From: Candidatus Aenigmatarchaeota archaeon
GTDB taxonomy: Archaea; Aenigmatarchaeota; Aenigmatarchaeia; QMZS01
Direction: 5' to 3'
Assembly (NCBI GenBank): GCA_003663355.1
Contig: QMZV01000004.1
Coordinates: 1 to 29,349, forward strand
DNA length: 29,349 nucleotides
The first letter of the stretch is position 1, and every line of letters begins with the position of its first letter. The translations under genes and the position numbers were made by a program. The notes beneath the pieces were generated by a model. It was not told where the DNA came from. It worked only from the letters and a program-made list of their open reading frames with translations, and made no database searches. Shown here in pieces: positions 15,645 through 23,626 of this stretch.

Positions 15645-16883
15645 ATGAGAATTGCCTATTTTGTTTGGGAATATCCTCCTTTATTAGTTGGGGGTCTTGG
15701 AACTTACGCTTCTCAAATGGTTCCGAGACTTGCAAAACTTGGAAATGAAATTTCAATTTTTACTTTAAATAATGGAAAATTGAAAACAAGCGAGAAAATA
15801 GGAAAAATAGATATTCATAGGCCAAAAATTATTAATTCGTGCGATGTGTTAAGTTTAATATTGAGACATGAATTAAGGAACTGGGGTTCTTATATTGGTT
15901 TTTTTAATCAGATATTTTCTTATAATTATTTAAGTGTATCAAAGTTTCTAAATGAGATTTGCTTAAAGAAAAAATATGATTTAGTTGTTATTCATGATTG
16001 GTTGTCTTCTATTGCTGGATTGATAATAAAACAAAATACGAAGTTGCCTGTTGTTTTTCATGTTCATTCAACAGAACAGCAGAGAACTGGAGGAGGAGGA
16101 AGTTCAACAATAAAACAACTTGAGATGGAAATGGCAAAAAAAGCAAATTCTTTAATTACTGTCTCTTATTCAATGAAAGAACATTTAATAGGTTTAGGTT
16201 ATCCGCAGGAAAAAATAAATGTTGTCTGGAATGGTTGCGATACAAATAAATATAAATTAGAAAATGTGAATTTAGAGTTAGTTAGTAAGATAAAGAAGAG
16301 ATACAAAATAAAAGAAAATGAAAAAGTAATATTTTTCATTGGAAGATTAACCTGGGTGAAAGGTGTTGAAAATTTGGTTTCAGGATTTCCATTTGTTTTG
16401 AAAAAATTTCCAAACACAAAGCTAATTATTTTGGGAAAAGGAGAAAAATATCAAGACCTTGTTGAACTTGTAAAGAGATATAACATTGAAGATAAAGTTG
16501 TAATAAGATCTGAGTTTGTTTCAGAAGAAGAGAGAATTGCACATTATGCTTTATCTGATGTTTGTGTTTTCCCAAGTTTTTCTGAGCCATTTGGAATTGT
16601 TTCTCTTGAGGCAATGGCGATGAAAAAGCCTGTAGTTGTCGGAGCCAGTGGAATCTCAGGATTTAAAGAGCAAGTTGTTCCAAAGGGAGAAGAACAAACA
16701 GGAATCCATGTTGACGGCAAAAGACCAGAAGATATTGCTTGGGGAATAATGGAAGTTTTAAAAGATGAAAACAGAGCAAAAAGAATGGGAGAAGAAGGTA
16801 GAAAAAGGGTTGAGAGAATTTTCAATCTTGATAAAGTTGCATTAGATACTTTTTCTTTATATAAGAAAGTTGTAAAAGCTTGA
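15645..16883 (+). CDS. GT4 family glycosyltransferase
   Basis: 412 aa from the ATG at 15645, two bases after the stop of the debranching gene; the frame is open further upstream, but that part is antisense-free overlap with coding sequence and is not needed. It starts MRIAYFVWEYPPLLVGGLGTY (glycine loop). It has VIHDWLSSIAG, FHVHSTEQQRTGGGG, NVVWNGCD, FIGRLTWVKGVENL and FSEPFGIVSLEAMAMKKP, all GT-B/GT4 features, and an HVDGKRPEDIAWGI segment near the end. Similar in order of motifs to the GT4 at 13276 but divergent. The likely role is glucan or trehalose-type transfer in the same pathway; the acceptor is unknown. Confidence 0.9.
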   Translation: MRIAYFVWEYPPLLVGGLGTYASQMVPRLAKLGNEISIFTLNNGKLKTSEKIGKIDIHRPKIINSCDVLSLILRHELRNWGSYIGFFNQIFSYNYLSVSKFLNEICLKKKYDLVVIHDWLSSIAGLIIKQNTKLPVVFHVHSTEQQRTGGGGSSTIKQLEMEMAKKANSLITVSYSMKEHLIGLGYPQEKINVVWNGCDTNKYKLENVNLELVSKIKKRYKIKENEKVIFFIGRLTWVKGVENLVSGFPFVLKKFPNTKLIILGKGEKYQDLVELVKRYNIEDKVVIRSEFVSEEERIAHYALSDVCVFPSFSEPFGIVSLEAMAMKKPVVVGASGISGFKEQVVPKGEEQTGIHVDGKRPEDIAWGIMEVLKDENRAKRMGEEGRKRVERIFNLDKVALDTFSLYKKVVKA

Positions 16884-16918
16884 GTTATCTAAAATTAGAT
16901 TTATTTTGTTTTTAAATT

Positions 16919-18409
16919 ATGGAGATTGGAACAGTTGTATGCAAAGATGAAACACCAAATACAAACAATTTTTATTTTGTTGCAACAAAAGAGAGTAAAG
17001 TAAAAAAAGGTTTGTTTGTTCAAACAAAAACAAGAGAAGGGTTGCTTATTGGCAGGATTGAAGAAATCATAAAAACAAACAGATATTTCATGCAACCAGA
17101 AACAATTTCAAATTATGAAACCTCTATAAATTTACATTTCCCAACAGATAAATGGGAATTTCTTTTATGCAAAGTTTATTGCCTTGGAATTCTGAATGAA
17201 ACTGTCAAAAGAGCTAATTATCCCGTCTCTCCAGGAGAAACAGTCAAAATTGCTGAGAATGAAAACCTGGAAAAACTCTTTAAATTTGATAAGAATGGTT
17301 TGAACATAGGAAAATTAATCGGACATAATTTAGAAGTAAAACTTAACTTAAACAGATTATTTCAAAAACATCTTGCAATTCTTGCTTTGTCCGGAGCAGG
17401 AAAAAGTTATGCAGTCTGCGTCTTAATTGAAGAATTGATAAAAAGAACAGATGCACAAGGAAAAGTTGGTATTCTCGTAATTGACCCTCATGGAGAATAT
17501 TCCTCTTTTGCTTATGATGAAAACTTCTCTAATAAAACTAATTTGATTAAAGGAAAAGATATTAGGATAGGTCTTACAAATTTATCAACTTATTATTATA
17601 CCTGGTTTCTTCCAAATTTAAGTTTTGCTCAGGAAAGAGATTTAATAAAAATTGTTGAAGAACTGAAAAAGAGCGGGGATGTTTTTGGAATTAGGGAAGT
17701 AATGCAGAAAATTGAAGAGAGTGAAAATATAAAGCAAGCAACAAAAGATGTATTATTTTCAACTCTTCATTCTCTAAATTCTATGAGATTGTTCGGGTAT
17801 TATGATACTCCTTCAATAGATAGTTTAATTGTTCCTGGGCAAGTTTCTATTCTTGATATTTCTGAAATCACAAATGAAAAGAAAAAACAAATGATTGTCG
17901 CATATTTTTTAAGAGAATTATTTAATAAAAGAATAAAAAGAAAAATTCCTCCTTTCATTGCTTTTATTGAGGAAGCTCATAATTTTGCTCCTGAAAGAAG
18001 TTATAAGGAAAGCTTCTCAAAAGAAATTATAGAAAAGATTGCAAGAGAGGGGAGAAAATTCAATGGTTTGCTATGCTTGGTTTCTCAGAGACCTGTTCAT
18101 CTATCTACAACAAGTTTATCACAGTGCAACACCCATATGTATATGCGAATAACAAACCCTTATGACTTAAAGCATATTGGAGAAAGTTCTGAAGGGCTAA
18201 CTAATGAATTATTAAAAAGTATAACAACCCTTGAAGTTGGAGAATGTGTATTGGTTGGAGAGGCAAGTTCTTTTCCTTTATTTGCAAGAATCAGGGAAAA
18301 AGTTGTTAAAGACATAGAAACAAGAAAAAGTCTTGAAGATGAATGCATTGATTATTTTGAGAAAAAGAAAAATAATAGAAAGAATGTAAGAGATTTAATG
18401 GAATCTTGA
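16919..18409 (+). CDS. herA: HerA bipolar DNA translocase
   Basis: 496 aa. The N-terminal HAS-barrel (about 1-115) is followed by the RecA-like core: Walker A ALSGAGKS (156-163), VIDPHGEYSSF, Walker B FIAFIEEAHNFAPE, IAREGRKFNGLLCLVSQRP with the arginine-finger region, and the C-terminal helical bundle after VGECVLVGEA. Family knowledge: HerA hexamers work with the nuclease NurA and Mre11-Rad50 to resect DNA ends. No nurA, mre11 or rad50 is next to it here. Upstream 16884-16918 is AT-rich and likely contains its own promoter. This is the chromosomal HerA; the intein-bearing ATPase at 1-1805 is a different family member. Confidence 0.92.
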   Translation: MEIGTVVCKDETPNTNNFYFVATKESKVKKGLFVQTKTREGLLIGRIEEIIKTNRYFMQPETISNYETSINLHFPTDKWEFLLCKVYCLGILNETVKRANYPVSPGETVKIAENENLEKLFKFDKNGLNIGKLIGHNLEVKLNLNRLFQKHLAILALSGAGKSYAVCVLIEELIKRTDAQGKVGILVIDPHGEYSSFAYDENFSNKTNLIKGKDIRIGLTNLSTYYYTWFLPNLSFAQERDLIKIVEELKKSGDVFGIREVMQKIEESENIKQATKDVLFSTLHSLNSMRLFGYYDTPSIDSLIVPGQVSILDISEITNEKKKQMIVAYFLRELFNKRIKRKIPPFIAFIEEAHNFAPERSYKESFSKEIIEKIAREGRKFNGLLCLVSQRPVHLSTTSLSQCNTHMYMRITNPYDLKHIGESSEGLTNELLKSITTLEVGECVLVGEASSFPLFARIREKVVKDIETRKSLEDECIDYFEKKKNNRKNVRDLMES

Positions 18410-18423
18410 TTTATAAAAATAAT

Positions 18424-18840
18424 TTAAATGTCGCAAGCTACTGTTGCTTTATAAATTCCGTCTTTTTCAACCTTAAATTTGTAATTTGTAATCCCCTTTA
18501 CAACAGTTTCGCCTTTCTCTGGAGAAATTTTTTCTCCGAATGCAATAATTTTTCCTTTAAATCCTTCTTTTACTTCTTTAATATTAACTTTGAATTTGCA
18601 CAGAAAAACTTCATTAATCTCGCTCTCTGCCAGCAAATTGGAAAGAAAGTTATAAAGAGTTTCTTCTAAAGTTTTTCCGTTAAATTCAAATTCTATTTTT
18701 TCTTTTGGTTCTATCTTATTTATCTTGCAAATAACTGAAAAAAGAGCCTCTGCAGAATTTTCAAACAATTCCTTTAAACTTGAACCATAGGATTCAAACA
18801 AAACATCTGAAGTCAAGTCATCAATAAATTTGTACTTCAT
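18424..18840 (-). CDS. Archease-like protein with altered signature
   Basis: 138 aa. The overall archease pattern is clear: an N-terminal DLTSDVLFESYGSSLKELFENSAEALFSVI, a middle EETLYNFLSNLLAESE, and the C-terminal KGITNYKFKVEKDGIYKATVACDI. Family knowledge: archease activates the RNA ligase RtcB in tRNA splicing and binds Ca2+ through Asp/Glu residues. Two usual residues differ: the HTAD motif reads LTSD, and the TYH motif reads TNY. The Asp of the first motif and the terminal Asp are kept. It could be a lineage variant. No rtcB is next to it. Convergent with herA (14 bp) and divergent from rfcL (20 bp). Confidence 0.78.
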   Translation of the reverse strand: MKYKFIDDLTSDVLFESYGSSLKELFENSAEALFSVICKINKIEPKEKIEFEFNGKTLEETLYNFLSNLLAESEINEVFLCKFKVNIKEVKEGFKGKIIAFGEKISPEKGETVVKGITNYKFKVEKDGIYKATVACDI

Positions 18841-18860
18841 AATTTACTTTAAAAATAATT
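18841..18860. promoter_or_regulatory. 20-bp divergent spacer between archease and rfcL
   Basis: The spacer is entirely AT-rich (TTTAAAAATAATT). With only 20 bp between starts, the core promoters must extend into the opposite reading frames. Confidence 0.4.
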
Positions 18861-19955
18861 ATGGGATTGCTAGAAAAATACAGACCAAAAAAACTTGAGG
18901 AATTTATTGGAAACAAAAAAGCTGTAGAAGAAAGTTTATTTAGTTTGGGTAAGAAACCTTTGCTTTTTTTTGGAGCTCCTGGAGTTGGAAAAACTCTTTT
19001 ATGTTATCTAATTGCAAAAAAACTCAATCTTGAGATTTACGAGATAAATGCTTCTGATTACAGAGATTTTGAAAGTCTAAAAAAAGTTTTGCTGATTTCA
19101 AAACATCCTTCTATATTCGGAAAGAAAAGATTGATTTTAATTGATGAGATTGATGGGTTGTCAGCAGATGATAAAGGGGCTATTGCTGAATTAATAAAAA
19201 TATTTAAAGAAAGCAAAAATCCAATAATACTTACAGCAAATGATGTTTATATCCAAAAGTTAAAGAATTTAAGAAATTATTGTAAATTGATTCAATTCAA
19301 CAAAGTTCCTTATCCTTCAATTGCAAAGTATTTAAAAAAAATCTGCGAGCATGAGAATATAGAATATGAAGAATCTATTTTAAAGAATATTGCTCAAAGA
19401 TGCAATGGTGATGTAAGAGGGGCTGTTCTTGATTTAGAGAGTTTAATTTTAGATAACAAATTGTTATCATCTAATTTGCTCTCTCCAAGAGATTTTGAGG
19501 AAAATATTTTTAATTCTGTACGCCTAATTCTGAAAACAAAAAAAATTGATATAGCAAAAAAAGTAATGGATAATTTAGACAGACCTCCTGAAGATTTCTT
19601 TTGGTGGATGGAAGAGAATGTTGTTAAAGAATATGATAATGGAGATTTAAAAAGGGCTCTTGATTTTTTAAGTTTAGCAGATATTTTCAGGAGGAGAATT
19701 ATAAAAAGACAGGACTGGGTTTTGCTTCACTATTATATTGATTTTATTTCAATTGGAATTGCCTTAGCAAAAAAAGAAACAATTCATAAATATGTGCAAT
19801 ATGGTTTTCCAACATATATTTCAAAAATGAGCATAATGAAATCAAAGAAGAAAGAGATGGAAGAAAAAATTGCAGAATTGCAGGAAAAAATGCATTGTTC
19901 AAAGAAAATTATAAAAGAAGAGTTGCCATATCTAAAGCAGTTTTTGGAATTATGA
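18861..19955 (+). CDS. rfcL: Replication factor C large subunit
   Basis: 364 aa. It starts GLLEKYRPKKLEEFIGN, the RFC-box N-terminus. Walker A is GAPGVGKT (38-45), EINASDYRD follows, then Walker B LILIDEID (91-98) and NPIILTAND (sensor 1). Sensor 2 is in NGDVRGAVLDLESLI. Family knowledge: RfcL with RfcS opens and loads the PCNA clamp. It is shorter than the usual 400-500 aa and lacks the long basic tail and PIP box seen in many archaeal RfcL proteins; the visible end is a helical collar domain. Its stop overlaps the 3' end of gpmI by 6 bp on the opposite strand. Confidence 0.92.
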   Translation: MGLLEKYRPKKLEEFIGNKKAVEESLFSLGKKPLLFFGAPGVGKTLLCYLIAKKLNLEIYEINASDYRDFESLKKVLLISKHPSIFGKKRLILIDEIDGLSADDKGAIAELIKIFKESKNPIILTANDVYIQKLKNLRNYCKLIQFNKVPYPSIAKYLKKICEHENIEYEESILKNIAQRCNGDVRGAVLDLESLILDNKLLSSNLLSPRDFEENIFNSVRLILKTKKIDIAKKVMDNLDRPPEDFFWWMEENVVKEYDNGDLKRALDFLSLADIFRRRIIKRQDWVLLHYYIDFISIGIALAKKETIHKYVQYGFPTYISKMSIMKSKKKEMEEKIAELQEKMHCSKKIIKEELPYLKQFLEL

Positions 19956-21491
19956 ATATTGATTTATAATTAGAGAACTGCCAGTCATCTCTTTTGGTTT
20001 TTTAATTCCCATTAAATCCAAAATTGTTGGAGCAACATCTTTTTGTTCTCCTTTTCTGAGTTTAATTTTCTTCAAATCATTTGAAACAATTATAAAATTC
20101 ACAGGATTTGTTGAGTGGCAGGGCTTAGGTTTTCCATTTTTATATAATTTATCTTCTGCACTTCCGTGATCTGCGGTCAAAATAAGAGTATAACCATTTT
20201 TTAATCCTGCCTTTACAACTTTTCCTGTACATTCATCAACAACTTCAACAGCTTTTATAATTGCTTTTTTTATTCCAGAATGGCCGACCAAATCGCAGTT
20301 TGCAAAATTTACAAGAATAAAATCATATTTTCTCTTTTTAATTTGTCTTATCAATTCTTCAGTTATTTTATAAGCGGACATTTCAGGTTTTTTATCATAA
20401 GAAGGAACTTTTGGGGAAGGAATTAAAATTCTTTTTTCTCCTTTATTTGGTTTTTCTATTTGAGAGTTAAAAAAATAAGTCACATGAGCATATTTTTCTG
20501 TTTCTGCAATTCTTAACTGCTTGAGATTGTGTTTTGCCAAGACCTGACCAAGATTGTTTTTAATTATTTCTTCTTCAAAGGCAAAAGGGCATTTGAAAGT
20601 TTTATCGTATTCCGTCATTGTTGTAAACAAAACTTTTGGATGAATCTTTCTCTTAAATTTATTGAATCTCTCACTGATAAAAGATTTTGTTAATTGTCTC
20701 GGCCGGTCTGTTCTGAAATTAAAAAATATTACTGAATCCTTGTCTTTTATTAAAGAAACTGGTTTTGAATCTTTTCCAACAATAACGGTTGGCTTAATAT
20801 AATAATCCGTTTTATCTCCCCTTTTATAAGCCATATTTACAGCTTCAATAGCATTCTTTGCTTTGAATCCTTTTCCTAAAGTTAACAAATCATAAGCTTT
20901 TTTTGTCCTGTTCCAGTTATTATCTCTGTCCATTGCATAATATCTTCCAACAATAGTTGCAATTTTTCCTAATTTTAATTTTCTTGTCTCTTTTTCTATA
21001 ATTTTTATATATTTCTTCGCAGATTTTTCTGGAACATCTCTTCCATCAGCAATGAAATGAATAAATGCATTTTTTAATTTTCTTTTTTTTGCAAGTTTAA
21101 GCAAAGCAATCAAATGATTTATGTGCGCATGAACTCCTTCATCAGAGCATAGACCAATCAGATGCAAATTTGAATTATTTTTCTTTGCAAAATCTATTGC
21201 ATTTATCAAAACTTTATTTTTGAAAAAACTTTTGTTTTTAATTGCTCTGTTAATTTTCTCATACATCTGAATTACAATTCTCCCAGCACCCATATGAAGA
21301 TGTCCAACTTCTGAATTTCCTTGAGTTCCTTTTGGAAGACCAACAGCTTCGCCCGAGGCTTTATTTTGAGTGTGCGGAAAATTTTTGATAAAATAATCAA
21401 AATTTGGGGTTCTTGCCTGGGAAATATAATTTCCTGGACCAGGAGGAGCAATGCCCCATCCATCCATTACAACTAAAATTATTTTTCTCAT
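19950..21491 (-). CDS. gpmI: 2,3-bisphosphoglycerate-independent phosphoglycerate mutase
   Basis: 513 aa, the usual length of the long iPGM. It begins ILVVMDGWGIAPPGPGN with the metal Asp10; QGNSEVGHLHMGAGR carries the phospho-serine Ser60. The phosphotransferase insert has SDEGVHAHINHL, DGRDVPEKSA and GRYYAMDRDNNWNRT. The late metal motifs are FANCDLVGHSG and ADHGSAED (usually ADHGN). Catalyses 3-phosphoglycerate to 2-phosphoglycerate in glycolysis/gluconeogenesis with Mn2+. This is the long, bacterial-type enzyme rather than the shorter archaeal ApgM class, which suggests lateral acquisition or a lineage trait. It fits with the nearby glucan locus as central carbon metabolism. Confidence 0.95.
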   Translation of the reverse strand: MRKIILVVMDGWGIAPPGPGNYISQARTPNFDYFIKNFPHTQNKASGEAVGLPKGTQGNSEVGHLHMGAGRIVIQMYEKINRAIKNKSFFKNKVLINAIDFAKKNNSNLHLIGLCSDEGVHAHINHLIALLKLAKKRKLKNAFIHFIADGRDVPEKSAKKYIKIIEKETRKLKLGKIATIVGRYYAMDRDNNWNRTKKAYDLLTLGKGFKAKNAIEAVNMAYKRGDKTDYYIKPTVIVGKDSKPVSLIKDKDSVIFFNFRTDRPRQLTKSFISERFNKFKRKIHPKVLFTTMTEYDKTFKCPFAFEEEIIKNNLGQVLAKHNLKQLRIAETEKYAHVTYFFNSQIEKPNKGEKRILIPSPKVPSYDKKPEMSAYKITEELIRQIKKRKYDFILVNFANCDLVGHSGIKKAIIKAVEVVDECTGKVVKAGLKNGYTLILTADHGSAEDKLYKNGKPKPCHSTNPVNFIIVSNDLKKIKLRKGEQKDVAPTILDLMGIKKPKEMTGSSLIINQYS

Positions 21492-21514
21492 AAATATCTT
21501 TTAGAAAATAGTTT
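21492..21514. promoter_or_regulatory. 23-bp divergent spacer between gpmI and the epimerase gene
   Basis: The CATAAATATC element at its left end lies about 21-23 bp before the + strand ATG at 21515 and is a plausible TATA box. No Shine-Dalgarno sequence is visible for either gene. Confidence 0.4.
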
Positions 21515-22465
21515 ATGAAACTCCTAATAACAGGCGGTGCTGGTTTTATTGGTTCTAATTTGGTTGAAAAATTAATAGAAAAAACAGAAAATGAAATTAT
21601 AATTATAGACAATTTATCTGGAGGAAGAAAAGAATTTATTGAGCCTTTTCTTGACAAAATAAAATTTCACAAAGTTGATTTATTAAATAATGCAGATAAA
21701 TATTTTTCTGGGGTTGAGGAAGTTTGGCATCTTGCTGCTAATCCAAATGTAAAAGATTCTTCTCCTGAAACATTTTTCAAAGATTTAAAAATAACAAAAA
21801 ATGTTCTTGAATCTTGCAAAAGAAACAAAGTCAAGAGAATTTTGTTTACTTCAAGTTCAACTGTTTATGGAGAATCAAAAATAAACACACCAGAGAATTG
21901 CGAGACAAAACCAATCTCTTTTTATGGGGCAACAAAACTTGCATGCGAATCCTTAATTTCAACTTATTGCTCCCTTTACAAAATTCAAGGTTTTATTTTC
22001 AGACTTGCAAATATAATTGGAAAGAATTCTACTCATGGTGTGATTTATGATTTTGTTCAAAAATTGTTAAAAAATGAAGAAGAATTGGAAATTTTAGGTG
22101 ATGGAACTCAAACAAAAAGTTATCTTTCTGTTGAGGATTGCATAAATGGGATGCTGATTGCAAGAGATAAATCAGAAAATCTGATTAATATATTCAACCT
22201 TGGAAACAAAGATTGGATAAATGTTAAGGAGATTGCAGAAATTGTTGTTGAAGAAATGTTGGTTGGTGGATTAATTAAAGAAAGACCAAAATTTAAATTT
22301 ACCGGAGGTGTTGAAGGAGGGAGGGGTTGGAAAGGTGATGTTAAGGAAATGTTGTTGGATATTTCTAAATTGGAAAAATTGGGTTTTAGACCAAAATATA
22401 ATTCAAAAGAATCTGTTAGAAAATCTGTTAAAGAGACAATTCATAATAAAATTATAACAGTGTAA
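21515..22465 (+). CDS. NAD-dependent nucleoside-diphosphate-sugar epimerase/dehydratase (extended SDR)
   Basis: 316 aa. The Rossmann glycine motif is GGAGFIGS (7-14), with HLAANPNV, SSSTVYGES (catalytic Ser/Thr), Tyr137-x3-Lys141 in YGATK, and FRLANIIG. The family includes UDP-glucose 4-epimerase (GalE) and related 4-epimerases; substrate cannot be fixed. Likely supplies nucleotide sugars for surface glycosylation, consistent with the glycosylation-site-rich surface protein further right (inference). The last five codons and TAA stop (HNKIITV end) lie inside the first copy of the 23-bp palindromic repeat, so the natural C-terminus may have been replaced. Confidence 0.87.
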   Translation: MKLLITGGAGFIGSNLVEKLIEKTENEIIIIDNLSGGRKEFIEPFLDKIKFHKVDLLNNADKYFSGVEEVWHLAANPNVKDSSPETFFKDLKITKNVLESCKRNKVKRILFTSSSTVYGESKINTPENCETKPISFYGATKLACESLISTYCSLYKIQGFIFRLANIIGKNSTHGVIYDFVQKLLKNEEELEILGDGTQTKSYLSVEDCINGMLIARDKSENLINIFNLGNKDWINVKEIAEIVVEEMLVGGLIKERPKFKFTGGVEGGRGWKGDVKEMLLDISKLEKLGFRPKYNSKESVRKSVKETIHNKIITV

Positions 22466-22598
22466 TAATTCACAAATTAACCAGTTTTTAGAAATAAGAA
22501 TGAAGCCACACTTTAAGTTGAAAAATTATAACAGTGTAATAATTCCACAAACTAAACCCCATCAAATTGAAAATTAAAATTATAACAGTGTAATAATT
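22448..22598. repeat. Three identical 23-bp palindromic repeats
   Basis: Identical copies at 22448-22470, 22522-22544 and 22576-22598; the core reads TTATAACAGTGTAATAA. Each is an imperfect palindrome centred on G with 9 of 10 arm pairs matching (AATTATAACA / TGTAATAATT). Intervals are 51 and 31 nt. Copies 1 and 2 also share a following CACAAA-TAA-CC stretch; copy 3 does not. Copy 1 contains the stop codon of the epimerase gene. Confidence 0.92.
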
Positions 22599-22836
22599 TT
22601 AGCGTCCATCCTATAAACAGAAAAGACCCCCCAATAATTAATAATTTCCACCACAAAACTTCCTATACCGAAATAAACAAATTCTATAGATAAAGATACA
22701 CAACAACTATCTACAAATCAAAAGTAAATGAGATAAAAAATTTACTTAAAATTATTAAAGTTACAGAATAAACCTTAAACCTGTAAGCAGAGTTTTTAAT
22801 ATTTGAATAAATAATAAATAAAATATATTATATGTT
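22599..22836. other. Gene-free stretch upstream of the KaiC-like gene
   Basis: With the repeats this is the longest non-coding stretch (22466-22836). I see no ORF or RNA gene. It has a C6 run near 22627, a 6-bp inverted repeat TAGATA/TATCTA (22686-22714) and a perfect 8-bp inverted repeat AAGTAAAT/ATTTACTT (22722-22747, 10-nt loop). AT-rich promoter-like sequence lies at 22801-22830 before the ATG at 22837. Confidence 0.6.
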
Positions 22837-23622
22837 ATGATTGATAGTAAAGAAAAATTTTTCAAATCCGGAATAAAAGGACTAGATGAATTATTAGGAA
22901 AAGGTATTCCTGTTGGTTCAAGTGTGCTGGTAGAAGGCGGACCTGGTTCTGGTAAGACAATTTTTTGTTTACAGATTGTCAACAACACCTGTTTGAGAGG
23001 AAAAAAAGCTCTATATATGAGTTTTGAGGAACCAGAAGAAAGATTAAAAGAACATATGCATGGATTTGGATGGAATCCAGAAAAATTTGAAAAACAAGGG
23101 TTACTAAAATTAAAAAGATTCAATGCATTAGACATTGCAAGATCTGTTGAAGCCTTGCTTTCTGAAGCTAAAAAGGAATTATTAATAGATGTACATCCTA
23201 TTCTGATACCAAGAGATTTTGATCCAGACCTTATTGTTGTTGACAGTTTATCTGCAATAGCAGCAGCTTTTGCCGGAAAACAAAGTAGATTTAGAATTTA
23301 CATGGAACAATTTTTTAAATATCTAGAAAAATCAAATATTACAAGTTTTTTAATTAGAGAGGTTTCTCACCCAACACATCTTGGAGAATATTATTCAGAA
23401 AAAGGTGAAGCTGTAAGTTTTCTTGCAGATGGAATTATTGCTCTCTATAATATTGTAGATAGATTTGGCAAAAGAACTTCTGCTCTAGAAGTTATAAAGA
23501 TGAGAGGAGTAAATATTAAGAAACGAATTGTAGAAATGAAAATTATTGAAAACAAAGGATGTATTGTTTATCCTAATTTGATAATTGGTGAAAAGATAAA
23601 GACAAGTTTCTCATTTACATAA
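22837..23622 (+). CDS. KaiC-like RecA-superfamily ATPase (single KaiC domain)
   Basis: 261 aa. It begins FKSGIKGLDELLGKGIPVGSSV; Walker A is GGPGSGKT (34-41). The catalytic Glu pair is in SFEEPEER (64-65), Walker B is LIVVDSLSA, and ALEVIKMRG is the KaiC C-terminal signature. A single KaiC domain with no extra kinase repeat, as in many archaea, where such proteins are thought to act as ATP-driven switches in signalling or motility (FlaH is a relative). The partner is unknown. It converges with the surface-protein operon (4-bp gap), so the two transcripts run into each other. Preceded by the 371-bp gap with palindromic repeats. Confidence 0.9.
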   Translation: MIDSKEKFFKSGIKGLDELLGKGIPVGSSVLVEGGPGSGKTIFCLQIVNNTCLRGKKALYMSFEEPEERLKEHMHGFGWNPEKFEKQGLLKLKRFNALDIARSVEALLSEAKKELLIDVHPILIPRDFDPDLIVVDSLSAIAAAFAGKQSRFRIYMEQFFKYLEKSNITSFLIREVSHPTHLGEYYSEKGEAVSFLADGIIALYNIVDRFGKRTSALEVIKMRGVNIKKRIVEMKIIENKGCIVYPNLIIGEKIKTSFSFT

Positions 23623-23626
23623 ACTT

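Noticed and set aside
22448..22598. CRISPR array
   Set aside because: Only three copies, intervals of 51 and 31 nt, the sequence after copies 1 and 2 is itself similar, and no cas genes are in the window.
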